DNA of 64,000 bases, from contig JBDTEO010000043.1 in NCBI GenBank assembly GCA_039922495.1, forward strand, positions 1-64,000, written 5' to 3'. Under the pieces are notes generated by a model. It had not been told where the DNA came from and made no database searches. It saw nothing but the letters and a program-made list of their open reading frames with translations. This document shows positions 16,923-25,097 of this stretch, one piece after another. The translations under genes were made by a program, and so were the position numbers. The stretch is from JALYYC01 sp039922495. GTDB taxonomy: Bacteria > Chloroflexota > Dormibacteria > CF-121. Positions within the stretch are counted from its first letter, which is position 1. The number at the start of each line of letters is the position of its first letter.

Positions 16923-16951
16923 AAAGAGGGCGCCCTCAGGGCGCCCTCTTT
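16923..16951. terminator. Bidirectional intrinsic terminator
   Basis: Perfect 13-bp stem (arms 16923-16935 and 16939-16951, core GAGGGCGCCC) with a 3-nt loop TCA. It is flanked by an A-run on the left and a T-rich run on the right, so it can stop transcripts from both the lipoprotein (+) and the convergent Asp-box protein (-). Confidence 0.9.
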
Positions 16952-16968
16952 CTTTTTCCGCCTGGCCG

Positions 16969-18858
16969 CTACCTCGACGATACTGGTACGTTCGCGGTGA
17001 AGATGTCCTGGTCGTTCGCCACCGTCGCGTTGCTAGCGGAGCCGGTGCACACGGCCGGGGTCGCAGAGACGGAACTTGGGCAGGCGAATACATCCGGATC
17101 CCGAGTGTCTGACCAGACCGGATGCGCTTCGTTGATCGCAGCCAGGGCGTTGTAGTCGCCCAGGAAGGTGCCGCTGAACTGGGTCGGGGGCGGGTTCGAT
17201 GACGAGGTCACTCGAAACACCCCGTAGTTGACGAGGTCTCCGGAACCCGAGAGGCTGACGTCGGAGAATCCGGTGGACTCGTCCGCCCCGTACTGACGGT
17301 CGTAGTAGGAGACGGCGAGCTTTCCGTTCTTTGTCATCGCGGCCCACTGCCAGAACTGGTCCGTCGTGGCCTGACCTGGATCAGTATTGACGGTTGGTTC
17401 CGTCCGCGGATCCGCGGCAGTTCCGGTGAACGTCGCGCCGCTATCGTTCGAGATGCTGACGAGAATCTTGTTGTTGCAGGCGCCCGCAACCTTGGATCCC
17501 GTGTAGGTTGGATTGCCAAACAGCGAGAAGAAGGTCGGGACGCAGCCGTTCGCTTCATTGGAGAACTTGTTGATGTATGAGCCGAACGTCACGATGACCT
17601 GCTGCGGATTGATTGGATTGACGACGCCCGACGGATAGTTGGTGGCCCGGAAGTACGAATTGCGGCTCGCACCCTTCTCCGGAACGCACGACCGCCCGGG
17701 ATCCTTCCCCTGGGTTGCAAGGCAGTCAGGCAGGTCATAGTAGTCGGACACCTTTACCGGTCCAGAGAAAGTGTTGCCGCCGTCAACAGACTTCGAGAGG
17801 AAGATCTGGTAGCGGTTGTCGGTTCCGCTCACCGGCTGGTTGTTGAAGTTCTGGTAGGTGATATAGAGGTTGCCATCCGATCCGGTGAAAGGTTCGGCAA
17901 ATTGGTTCTCGTTGCAGTTGCCCTCGGGCGTGCCGGCGCCGAAGGTGTTTGTGCAGAAAAGACTCGTTGCGCTCACCAGGTGCCTCGTGCTGAAGTGCTC
18001 ACCGAAGTCGCTTGAGAAGGCCTCCCAGATATAGGCGCTGCCGTCGGCCGCGAACTCAGTCCAGGCAACGTAGACTCGATCCTGGAATGGGCTGCCGACG
18101 TGGTTGTCGACGGTAATCAGTTGCTTGTCCTCGAGGACGTTCCCGGTGCCGCCGACATCGTTGAACTCGGTCACCGGCCGCCCGGGGAAATTCCATGAAG
18201 CCCCGTGGTTCTGCGTTGACCGGAAGACATAGAAGGCGCTCGACTGATCCTTGTTTGGACTTACCCCTTCGCCTCGGTTGAAGACCTGGCAACTCAGATA
18301 GGCGTTACCCTTCGTATCCCAGGCCACAGAGGTATCGCCGCCTGCTTGCCAGTACTCGCGAGCCGCACCACCAAAGGCGTTGCCCCGAGTGAAGGACATC
18401 GGGATGGTTGAATCGTTCCAATTCCGGCCATTGTCCGTGCTGTACTCGCTGTAGCAATTGCCATCGCCCCGGCGATAGTCGTTCTGGCTGGCGATAATCT
18501 GGTTCGTATCCGTTGGATTGATAGCAACCGAGGTTTCGTTCTGAGCCTGGGACCGGCCCTGAAGGTCCGGATCGGACACGTTCAGGCAGTTCTGGTTGGC
18601 CTTAATGTTCGAGCTCAGGTTGACCGAGCAGTCGCCGCTGCCGCGGGGAAAGTAGTTATTCGGCGGCGAGGTTTTGTTCCCCGAGTCCGAGGGGTTGAGC
18701 TCCATCGACGCGAACCCTGAAAGGATGCGTTTCTGGATGGCGTTGAGACTGGAGTAGTTCAAAGCGTGGGCCGTAATCGCCGGTGCGGTTGGCTGGAACG
18801 TCACGAGCAGGCCGGCAATCGGTAGGGCGGTAAAGGCGCGAAGAAGCCGCTGTTTCAT
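16969..18858 (-). CDS. Secreted BNR/Asp-box (sialidase-like beta-propeller) protein
   Basis: Exported 629-residue protein with an N-terminal signal peptide (about 5-33). At least five Asp-box-like motifs (S-x-D-x-G-x-x-W/F) are visible: STDNGRNW, STQNHGASW, SSDFGEHF, SVDGGNTF, SNDSGATF, the hallmark of sialidase-type propellers. Several paired cysteines suggest disulfides. I do not see the full arginine triad of a true sialidase, so carbohydrate binding or another hydrolase activity is possible. The mRNA has a 5' region with AGGAGGAAGG just before the ATG. Base composition is less GC-rich than its neighbours, a possible sign of transfer. Confidence 0.75.
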   Translation of the reverse strand: MKQRLLRAFTALPIAGLLVTFQPTAPAITAHALNYSSLNAIQKRILSGFASMELNPSDSGNKTSPPNNYFPRGSGDCSVNLSSNIKANQNCLNVSDPDLQGRSQAQNETSVAINPTDTNQIIASQNDYRRGDGNCYSEYSTDNGRNWNDSTIPMSFTRGNAFGGAAREYWQAGGDTSVAWDTKGNAYLSCQVFNRGEGVSPNKDQSSAFYVFRSTQNHGASWNFPGRPVTEFNDVGGTGNVLEDKQLITVDNHVGSPFQDRVYVAWTEFAADGSAYIWEAFSSDFGEHFSTRHLVSATSLFCTNTFGAGTPEGNCNENQFAEPFTGSDGNLYITYQNFNNQPVSGTDNRYQIFLSKSVDGGNTFSGPVKVSDYYDLPDCLATQGKDPGRSCVPEKGASRNSYFRATNYPSGVVNPINPQQVIVTFGSYINKFSNEANGCVPTFFSLFGNPTYTGSKVAGACNNKILVSISNDSGATFTGTAADPRTEPTVNTDPGQATTDQFWQWAAMTKNGKLAVSYYDRQYGADESTGFSDVSLSGSGDLVNYGVFRVTSSSNPPPTQFSGTFLGDYNALAAINEAHPVWSDTRDPDVFACPSSVSATPAVCTGSASNATVANDQDIFTANVPVSSR

Positions 18859-19033
18859 CCTTCCTCCTGGTGTGGCTGAGAGACGGCAGCACTGAACGCC
18901 TGGCCAGGGCCCTTGGCTTTCCCTCCCCTAAAAGGGAAAACGGCGATCGGTTAACCCTGAAAACGGAACTGCTCAATAGTGAACTTCTGATGCACGGAGT
19001 GTCAAGGCCTTGCGCCTGTCAGGTTGGCGCTTT

Positions 19034-19801
19034 TCAGGGCTGGAGCTTCCAGTCCTTCAGCGTTTCGATGGCGTTGTACGCGGTCAGGTCATAGCGGATC
19101 GGCGTAATCGAGACGTAGCCCTTGCTCACCACCGCGGCGTCCGCCTGGTCGTCGAGCTCCTGGAGCCTGAAGGTGCCGTCGAGCCAGTAGTACGTCTGGT
19201 TTCGTGGGTCGGTGCGCTTCTCGAACCGCTCCTCGACCCGCGAGTCACCCTGCCGCGTGATCGCGACGCCCTTGATCTGGTCTTCTGGGAGGTTCGGCAC
19301 GTTGACGTTGAGCAGGGTCTTATCCGGAAGGCCTTTGGCAAGGACCGCGACGGCGAGCTTGCGGGTGAAGCGGGCCGCATAGGTGAAATCCGGATGGGTG
19401 AAGGTCGACAGCGACATGGCGATCGAGGGGATGCCCAGGATCCGGGCCTCGGTGGCCGCGCTGACGGTCCCGGAATAGATGACGTTCGTCCCGGTGTTCG
19501 AGCCCAGGTTGATGCCTGAGACAACCAGGTCCGGCGCTCGGGGAAGGATCGCCCGAACCGCGATCTTGACGCAATCGGCGGGCATCCCGTTGACGGCGTA
19601 GCCAAAGCGGACGTTGCGGCGCACGACCTCTTTGGTACGCAGCGGAAGCAGGAGGGTGATCGCATGGCCGACGGCACTGCGCTCCGCATCCGGTGCCACC
19701 ACCTCGACGTCGGCGATCTTGCGCAGTTCTTGCCAGGCGGCCAGAATCCCCTGGGCATAGATCCCGTCATCGTTGGTCAGCAAGATCAGGGGTCGCGCCA
19801 T
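19034..19801 (-). CDS. surE: 5'/3'-nucleotidase SurE
   Basis: Metal-dependent nucleotide phosphatase involved in stationary-phase survival. 255 residues, typical. Motifs: LLTNDDGIYAQG (metal-binding DD near the N-terminus), VVAPDAERSAVGHAIT, the GINLGSNTG loop and YSGTVSAATEA. ATG start with a GGGGCGGAG ribosome-binding site. Its promoter -10 (TATAAG) overlaps that of the divergent CxxC protein gene. Confidence 0.96.
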   Translation of the reverse strand: MARPLILLTNDDGIYAQGILAAWQELRKIADVEVVAPDAERSAVGHAITLLLPLRTKEVVRRNVRFGYAVNGMPADCVKIAVRAILPRAPDLVVSGINLGSNTGTNVIYSGTVSAATEARILGIPSIAMSLSTFTHPDFTYAARFTRKLAVAVLAKGLPDKTLLNVNVPNLPEDQIKGVAITRQGDSRVEERFEKRTDPRNQTYYWLDGTFRLQELDDQADAAVVSKGYVSITPIRYDLTAYNAIETLKDWKLQP

Positions 19802-19831
19802 CTCCGCCCCTCAATCATGCGCCGAGCCGAG

Positions 19832-19839
19832 CTTATACT
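19832..19839. promoter_or_regulatory. Overlapping divergent -10 boxes (surE / CxxC protein)
   Basis: TATAAG on the minus strand (19832-19837) toward surE and TATACT on the plus strand (19834-19839) toward the gene at 19885. The hexamers overlap, so the two promoters should exclude each other. Confidence 0.4.
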
Positions 19840-19884
19840 TGAGATCGAGATGTCCGGCTACCCGCCGTGCGGAGGACTTTGAAC

Positions 19885-20229
19885 GTGGACGACCCGATCC
19901 TCGACTTTCTCCGTTCTCAGGCCAAGAATTACCGCTGCCGGGTCTGTGGCAGCAATCATAAGGGCTCGCAACTGCGCAAGATCGGCAACCACAACAACAA
20001 GCTGATTGTGCAGGTCACGTGTGGCCGCTGCCGGGATTCCTTCTTTTTGCACGTCGAGTTCGCCGGCAATATGGTCAATGCCGTCGAGGAGGTGACCCGG
20101 GTGGCAGCCCCCTCGCCGCGGGATAGCGACGAGCTCGAGGGCGAGCCACTGACCCACGACGAGGTGCTCGATGCCCACCAGCGCCTGGTGGCGTTCAAGG
20201 GCAAGCTGACCGACCTGCTCGACGAGTAG
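19885..20229 (+). CDS. Zinc-ribbon-like protein of unknown function
   Basis: 114 residues. Two CxxC pairs (RCRVCGSN and TCGRCRDS) spaced about 29 residues apart look like a zinc ribbon; the C-terminal half is acidic. GTG 19885 is preferred because GGAGGA lies 8 nt upstream; another in-frame GTG at 19867 lies before that site. Unknown role, perhaps nucleic-acid binding. Convergent with the flavin reductase gene, 7 nt apart. Confidence 0.6.
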   Translation: MDDPILDFLRSQAKNYRCRVCGSNHKGSQLRKIGNHNNKLIVQVTCGRCRDSFFLHVEFAGNMVNAVEEVTRVAAPSPRDSDELEGEPLTHDEVLDAHQRLVAFKGKLTDLLDE

Positions 20230-20236
20230 AACCCGG

Positions 20237-20728
20237 TCAGCCGGAGAGGCGACGATAGCCGCCCCGGTAGAAGATCAGGGGATTGTCCTCGGTCACGACT
20301 TCCAGGTTGATCACCTCGCCGACGACCACGGTATGGTCACCGGCTTCATGCTGGCCGTGAATCCGGGCCTCCAGATACGCCGTGGCCTCGAGCAGGATGG
20401 GCGAACCGGTGCCGCCGAGCCGGTAGCTGCCCTCTCGGAACTCCGGCCCTTCTAGGCGGGCGTTGTCGGCAAAGAACCGGGAAGTCGCCTCGGCACGCTC
20501 GCTCAGGATGTTGATCGCAAACGCCGCTTGCTCTGAGAGCCGCCGGTGCATCAGGGTCGAGTGTTCGACGCAGACCAGGATCAGGAGGGGATCCAGCGAC
20601 ACCGAGGTAAAGGCGCTGACGGTCATGCCATGCAGACGGCCGGGGGGCCCGACGGTCATCACCGTGACCCCGGAGGCGAAATGGCCCATCGCGTAGCGGA
20701 AGGAGGCCTTCTCCACCGGGACGTTCAC
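20237..20728 (-). CDS. Flavin reductase-family (FMN-binding split-barrel) protein
   Basis: 163 residues matching the HpaC/FMN reductase family: FASGVTVMTVG, GMTVSAFTSVSLDPLLILVC, and the C-terminal GDHTVVVGEV-x-L segment with its conserved His. Such proteins supply reduced FMN/FAD to a partner monooxygenase or act alone. No partner oxygenase is adjacent. GTG start, 6 nt after a TAATCT -10 box (20735-20740), hence a leaderless transcript. Confidence 0.88.
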   Translation of the reverse strand: MNVPVEKASFRYAMGHFASGVTVMTVGPPGRLHGMTVSAFTSVSLDPLLILVCVEHSTLMHRRLSEQAAFAINILSERAEATSRFFADNARLEGPEFREGSYRLGGTGSPILLEATAYLEARIHGQHEAGDHTVVVGEVINLEVVTEDNPLIFYRGGYRRLSG

Positions 20729-20734
20729 CTCGAA

Positions 20735-20740
20735 AGATTA
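20735..20740 (-). promoter_or_regulatory. Leaderless-type -10 box for the flavin reductase gene
   Basis: TAATCT on the minus strand ends 6 nt before GTG 20728. Confidence 0.4.
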
Positions 20741-20769
20741 CGAGAACCCCCTTTGGCCCCCGATCGGGC

Positions 20770-20801
20770 TATACTGGGGATGTCCGACTAAACCGGTCGG
20801 A
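20770..20801 (+). promoter_or_regulatory. suf operon promoter -10 and probable Rrf2 operator
   Basis: TATACT (20770-20775) is followed by the inverted repeat TCCGAC-N7-GTCGGA (20783-20788 and 20796-20801). The repeat covers the expected transcription start and ends 5 bp before the rrf2 ATG. Its position fits an autoregulatory operator for the Rrf2-family protein encoded next. Confidence 0.5.
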
Positions 20802-20806
20802 GATCT

Positions 20807-21232
20807 ATGAGATTTTCAACCCGTTCCGAATATGGCATCCGCATCATGGTGCGCCTCGGGCGCTCCTATGGCGCTGGGCCGGTTCCGCTCGCCGACCTGG
20901 CTCGTCAGGAGGACCTCCCCCTGCCCTACCTGGAGCAGATCGCCGGCCAGCTGCGGCGGTCCGGCCTCGTCTCCAGTCGGATGGGGGTAAAGGGGGGCTA
21001 CAGCCTGGCACGGCAGCCGCAGACGGTTTCGATGGCGGATATCGTCCGGAGCCTGGAGGGCTCGCTCGCGCCGGTCAGCTGCCTGGCGGAAGGTGGCGGC
21101 CCGGGCGAGTGTACGCATGCCGACACGCCGTGTTCGGCCCACGCCTTCTGGGAGCGGCTGCAGGGCACCATCACCGACACGCTCCAGTCGGTGACGGTTG
21201 CCGACCTGATGAAGGAGGGGCAACCGGCATGA
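20807..21232 (+). CDS. Rrf2-family Fe-S responsive transcriptional regulator of the suf operon
   Basis: 141 residues: winged-helix DNA-binding domain (TRSEYGIRIMVRLG, the recognition-helix region DLARQEDLPLPYLEQI, wing GVKGGYSL) and a C-terminal region with three cysteines (SCLAEGG, GECTHADT, PCSAHAFW) that can bind an Fe-S cluster as in IscR/SufR-type sensors. Position at the head of sufSUCBD and an ATGA overlap with sufS make it the probable operon repressor. Confidence 0.92.
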   Translation: MRFSTRSEYGIRIMVRLGRSYGAGPVPLADLARQEDLPLPYLEQIAGQLRRSGLVSSRMGVKGGYSLARQPQTVSMADIVRSLEGSLAPVSCLAEGGGPGECTHADTPCSAHAFWERLQGTITDTLQSVTVADLMKEGQPA

Positions 21233-22464
21233 TCGAGACCCGATCCCTCGACGTGGAGACGGTGCGAGGCGATTTTCCAATCCTCACGCGCCAGGTCAAC
21301 GGCAAGCCACTGATCTACCTCGACAGCGCCGCCACCTCGCAAAAGCCGAGCGCGGTCATCGACGCCATGGACGACTATTACCGCCGCTACAACGCCAACC
21401 CGCACCGGGGTGTCTACGTGCTCAGCGAGGAGGCGACCGCGGGGTACGAGGGCGCGCGGGCGCGGGTCGCGACCTTCATCAATGCCGCAAGTCCTAAAGA
21501 AGTCATCTTCACCCGAAATACGACCGAGGCGATCAACCTGGTCCGCTATAGCTGGGGTCGCGCCAACGTGCGGCAGGGCGACCGAATCCTCCTGACCGAG
21601 ATGGAGCACCACAGCAACCTGGTGCCCTGGCAGTTGCTCGCCAGCGAGGTGGGCGCGCAGCTGGAATTCCTCTGCATCGACGACACTGGCTTGCTCCTGC
21701 TCGATCAGCTGGAGCGCAAGCTCGCGGGCGTTCGCCTGCTTGGCATCACGCATCAATCCAACACGCTCGGCACCATCAATCCGATCAAGGCGATCGCCGC
21801 CGCCGCCCACCGCGCCGGCGCGCTGGTGCTCGTCGACGGCGCCCAGGCGGTGCCCCACATGCCGGTCGACGTCCGGGATCTCGGCGTCGACTTCTACGCC
21901 TTTAGTGGGCACAAGATGTGCGGACCGAGCGGTATCGGCGTCCTCTGGGCGCGCCGCGCCTTGCTGGAGGCGATGCCGCCGTTTCTGGGTGGTGGCGACA
22001 TGATCCGACGGGTCAAGCTCACCGAGGCGACCTGGAACGATCTCCCGTGGAAGTTCGAGGCGGGTACGCCCAGCGTCGCCGAAGGGATCGGGCTGGGCGC
22101 CGCGGTCGATTATCTCGGTCAACTCGGGATGGAACGGGTTCGGGCGCACGAACGGACCCTGGTCGACTACGCCTTGGAAAAGTTTCAAGAGATCCCGGGG
22201 ATCACGATCTACGGGCCCGCTGACTCGGAGATCCACGGCGGGGCCATCTCCTTCACGTTGACCGGGGTCCACCCGCACGATCTGGCGACGCTGGTGGACC
22301 GGGAAGGGATCGCCGTCCGCGCCGGCCACCACTGCACGCAGCCCCTGATGGATCGCCTCGGCGTGGCCGCGACCACCCGGGCCAGCTTTTATGTCTACAA
22401 CCGCCCCGACGAGGTCGACCACCTGGTCGATGCAATACAGAAAGCGCAGAAGGTGTTCAGCTAA
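21229..22464 (+). CDS. sufS: SufS-type cysteine desulfurase
   Basis: PLP enzyme that takes sulfur from cysteine for Fe-S cluster assembly. 411 residues. The PLP lysine is in the AFSGHKMCGPSG segment, HQSNTLG follows the usual fold, and the active-site cysteine is in RAGHHCTQPLM. It lacks the longer Cys loop of IscS, as group II enzymes do. The ATG overlaps the rrf2 stop (ATGA); a longer upstream frame lies within rrf2. SufU follows by 4 nt, the usual sulfur acceptor for this type. Confidence 0.96.
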   Translation: MIETRSLDVETVRGDFPILTRQVNGKPLIYLDSAATSQKPSAVIDAMDDYYRRYNANPHRGVYVLSEEATAGYEGARARVATFINAASPKEVIFTRNTTEAINLVRYSWGRANVRQGDRILLTEMEHHSNLVPWQLLASEVGAQLEFLCIDDTGLLLLDQLERKLAGVRLLGITHQSNTLGTINPIKAIAAAAHRAGALVLVDGAQAVPHMPVDVRDLGVDFYAFSGHKMCGPSGIGVLWARRALLEAMPPFLGGGDMIRRVKLTEATWNDLPWKFEAGTPSVAEGIGLGAAVDYLGQLGMERVRAHERTLVDYALEKFQEIPGITIYGPADSEIHGGAISFTLTGVHPHDLATLVDREGIAVRAGHHCTQPLMDRLGVAATTRASFYVYNRPDEVDHLVDAIQKAQKVFS

Positions 22465-22468
22465 AGAT

Positions 22469-22849
22469 ATGGATGACCTGTACCGCGAGCAGATCCTCGA
22501 GCACTACAAGAACCCGCATCACTTCGGGGAATTGACCAACGCGGACATTACGCAGGAGGGAGACAACCCGCTTTGCGGCGATGTCATCACCCTCTACCTG
22601 AAGCTCGATGACGGTCGGGTTGGCGACGTGCGATTCCGGGGACGCGGATGCGCTATCAGCCAGGCCTCGGCATCGATGCTGACCGACATGATCGTCGGCA
22701 AGCCGGTCCTGGATCTGAAGACCTTTCCGACCAAGGAGCTGCTCGAGGAGCTGGGCATCCAGATCAGCCCGGCGCGGATGAAGTGCGCGACCCTCTCGGT
22801 GAACACGCTGCGAGTCGCGCTGGACGGCGAGTCAGGTGACGATGACTGA
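22469..22849 (+). CDS. sufU: SufU sulfur-transfer protein
   Basis: Zinc-dependent partner that accepts persulfide from SufS and passes it to SufBCD. 126 residues. The three conserved cysteines are in NPLCGDVI, GRGCAIS and MKCATLS, and Asp in CGD completes the zinc site. It carries the insertion between the second and third cysteine typical of SufU versus IscU. ATG start 4 nt after the sufS stop. Confidence 0.95.
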   Translation: MDDLYREQILEHYKNPHHFGELTNADITQEGDNPLCGDVITLYLKLDDGRVGDVRFRGRGCAISQASASMLTDMIVGKPVLDLKTFPTKELLEELGIQISPARMKCATLSVNTLRVALDGESGDDD

Positions 22850-23684
22850 ACTGGATTTGAATTCAAAGGGCACGGGTAACATGAACGATGGGATGGCAGA
22901 TTTCGAGATCAAGGATCTCCGCGTCAGCGTGGAAGGGCGCGAGATCCTCAAAGGTGTCTCGCTGAAGGTGAACAAAGGCGAAGTGCATGCCGTGATGGGG
23001 CCCAATGGCTCCGGCAAGAGCACGCTCTCGTACACCCTGATGGGCCATCCGAACTACAAGGTCACCGGCGGCGAAGTGCGGTTCAAGGGACAAAACGTGC
23101 TCACCCTCCAGCCAGAGGAACGGGCCAAGCTCGGTATGTTCCTCGCGCTGCAGTATCCCATCGTGGTGCCGGGCATCACGATGTCGAATTTTCTTCGGAC
23201 CGCCATCAATGCCAAGCGCGGCTACGACGGCAAGGACAAGTCCAAGGCGATCAACGTCAAGGAGTTCCGGGCGATGCTGAAGAACGAGATGGGCGTGCTC
23301 CGCATGGACGACTCGTTCCTGGGCCGCTACGTCAACGAGGGGTTTTCGGGAGGCGAGAAGAAGCGCGCCGAGATCCTGCAGATGGCCGTGCTGAAGCCCG
23401 AGATCGCGATCCTCGACGAGACCGACTCCGGGCTGGACATCGACTCGATCAAGTTCGTCAGCGATGCGGTCAACCGCATGCGCGGCCCGGAGCTCGGCGT
23501 CATGATCATCACCCACTACACGCGGATCTTGAAGTTCGTCAAACCCGACTACGTGCACGTCCTCGTGCATGGCGAATTCGTGCGTTCGGGCGGACCCGAG
23601 TTGGCGGACTGGCTGGAGGCAAAAGGCTATTCGGAATGGGTCAAGGAGCCGGCTAAGGAACCTGCGACCCTGGAGGCTAAATAG
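22842..23684 (+). CDS. sufC: Fe-S assembly ATPase SufC
   Basis: ABC-type ATPase of the SufBCD scaffold. Walker A GPNGSGKST, signature FSGGEKKR, Walker B EIAILDETDSGLD, switch His in IITHYTR. The usual start of the family corresponds to the MADFEIKDL segment, so translation may begin at ATG 22881 or 22896. The upstream ATG 22842, which overlaps the sufU stop, is kept as the longest reasonable start (280 residues) and fits coupling. Confidence 0.95.
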   Translation: MTELDLNSKGTGNMNDGMADFEIKDLRVSVEGREILKGVSLKVNKGEVHAVMGPNGSGKSTLSYTLMGHPNYKVTGGEVRFKGQNVLTLQPEERAKLGMFLALQYPIVVPGITMSNFLRTAINAKRGYDGKDKSKAINVKEFRAMLKNEMGVLRMDDSFLGRYVNEGFSGGEKKRAEILQMAVLKPEIAILDETDSGLDIDSIKFVSDAVNRMRGPELGVMIITHYTRILKFVKPDYVHVLVHGEFVRSGGPELADWLEAKGYSEWVKEPAKEPATLEAK

Positions 23685-25097
23685 ATGGCAACGGTAATTC
23701 CGAAGATCGACGTCGGCGATAACTACAAGGAGAAGTACGGGTTCTTCGATAAGGAGAACTACGTCTTCAAGGCCAAGCGCGGACTGTCCGCCGACGTCGT
23801 CAAAGAAATCTCCTGGATGAAGAGCGAGCCGGAGTGGATGACGAAGTTCCGCCTGCGCGCGCTTCAGATCTGGGAAAAGAAAGAGATGCCCACCTGGGGC
23901 GCCGACCTGTCGACGATCGACTTCCAGAACATTTACTACTACCTGAAGTCGACCGAGAAGCAGGGCAAGACCTGGGACGACGTGCCGGCCGATATCAAGA
24001 ACACCTTTGACCGCCTCGGCGTGCCGCAAGCGGAGCGCAAATTCCTCGCCGGTGTGGCGGCCCAGTACGAGTCGGAGGTCGTCTATCACTCACTCCACAA
24101 GGAGCTGGCATCGAAGGGCGTCATCTTCACCGACACGGACAGCGCGCTCCGGGATCACCCCGACCTCTTCAAGGAGTATTTCGGGACGATCATCCCGCCT
24201 GGTGACAACAAGCTCGCCGCGCTCAATAGCGCCGTTTGGTCGGGTGGGTCCTTCATCTACGTGCCGAAGGGCGTCAAGGTCGAGATTCCGCTGCAGGCCT
24301 ATTTCCGCATCAACGCCGAGAACATGGGCCAGTTCGAGCGGACCCTGATCATCTGTGACGAGGACAGCTTCGTCCACTACATCGAGGGCTGCACCGCGCC
24401 GATCTACAGCACCGACTCGCTGCACTCGGCCGTGGTCGAGATCATCGTCAAGCGCGGCGCGCGGTGCCGCTACACGACGGTGCAGAACTGGTCGACCAAC
24501 GTCTACAACCTCGTGACCAAGCGGGCCGTCGCCTACGGCGACGCGACCATGGAATGGGTCGATGGCAACCTCGGATCGCAGATCACCATGAAGTACCCGT
24601 CGATCTACCTAATGGAGCCGGGTGCCAAAGGCGACGTCCTGAGCGTGGCGTTTGCCGGCAAGGGCCAGCACCAGGATGCCGGCGGCAAGGCGGTGCACGT
24701 CGCGCCTAACACCAGCTCGAACATCGTCTCCAAGTCGATTTCGAAGAATGGCGGTCGGACCTCGTACCGCGGCCTGGTCAAGGTCTACCCCGGTGCGAAG
24801 AACTCCAAGTCGTTCGTCCGCTGCGACGCCCTGCTGCTCGACGATCAGTCGCGGTCGGATACCTACCCGACTACCGAGGTGGACGAGGAGCAGGTCAAGA
24901 TCGGACACGAGGCCACCGTCAGTAAGGTCTCGGATGAGCAACTCTTCTATCTCCAGAGCCGCGGCATCACCAAGGCCGAGGCGGAGACCATGATCGTCAA
25001 CGGATTCATCGAGCCGTTCACCAAGGAGCTTCCGATCGAGTATGCCGTCGAGCTGAATCGATTGATCCAGCTCGAGATGACGGGCTCGATTGGCTAG
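23685..25097 (+). CDS. sufB: Fe-S assembly scaffold SufB
   Basis: Beta-helix scaffold subunit where the nascent cluster forms with SufC and SufD. 470 residues, family length. Recognisable segments: GTIIPPGDNKLAALNSAVW, VPKGVKVEIPLQAYFRIN, EGCTAPIY (conserved Cys), AHEATVSKVSDEQLFYL-like C-terminal region (seen as GHEATVSKVSDEQLFY). ATG start immediately after the sufC stop. Confidence 0.97.
   Translation: MATVIPKIDVGDNYKEKYGFFDKENYVFKAKRGLSADVVKEISWMKSEPEWMTKFRLRALQIWEKKEMPTWGADLSTIDFQNIYYYLKSTEKQGKTWDDVPADIKNTFDRLGVPQAERKFLAGVAAQYESEVVYHSLHKELASKGVIFTDTDSALRDHPDLFKEYFGTIIPPGDNKLAALNSAVWSGGSFIYVPKGVKVEIPLQAYFRINAENMGQFERTLIICDEDSFVHYIEGCTAPIYSTDSLHSAVVEIIVKRGARCRYTTVQNWSTNVYNLVTKRAVAYGDATMEWVDGNLGSQITMKYPSIYLMEPGAKGDVLSVAFAGKGQHQDAGGKAVHVAPNTSSNIVSKSISKNGGRTSYRGLVKVYPGAKNSKSFVRCDALLLDDQSRSDTYPTTEVDEEQVKIGHEATVSKVSDEQLFYLQSRGITKAEAETMIVNGFIEPFTKELPIEYAVELNRLIQLEMTGSIG

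Noticed and set aside
18859..19033. Riboswitch in the 5' region of the Asp-box protein gene
   Set aside because: Looked for c-di-GMP- and SAM-type signatures; none was convincing. Only a ribosome-binding site can be supported.
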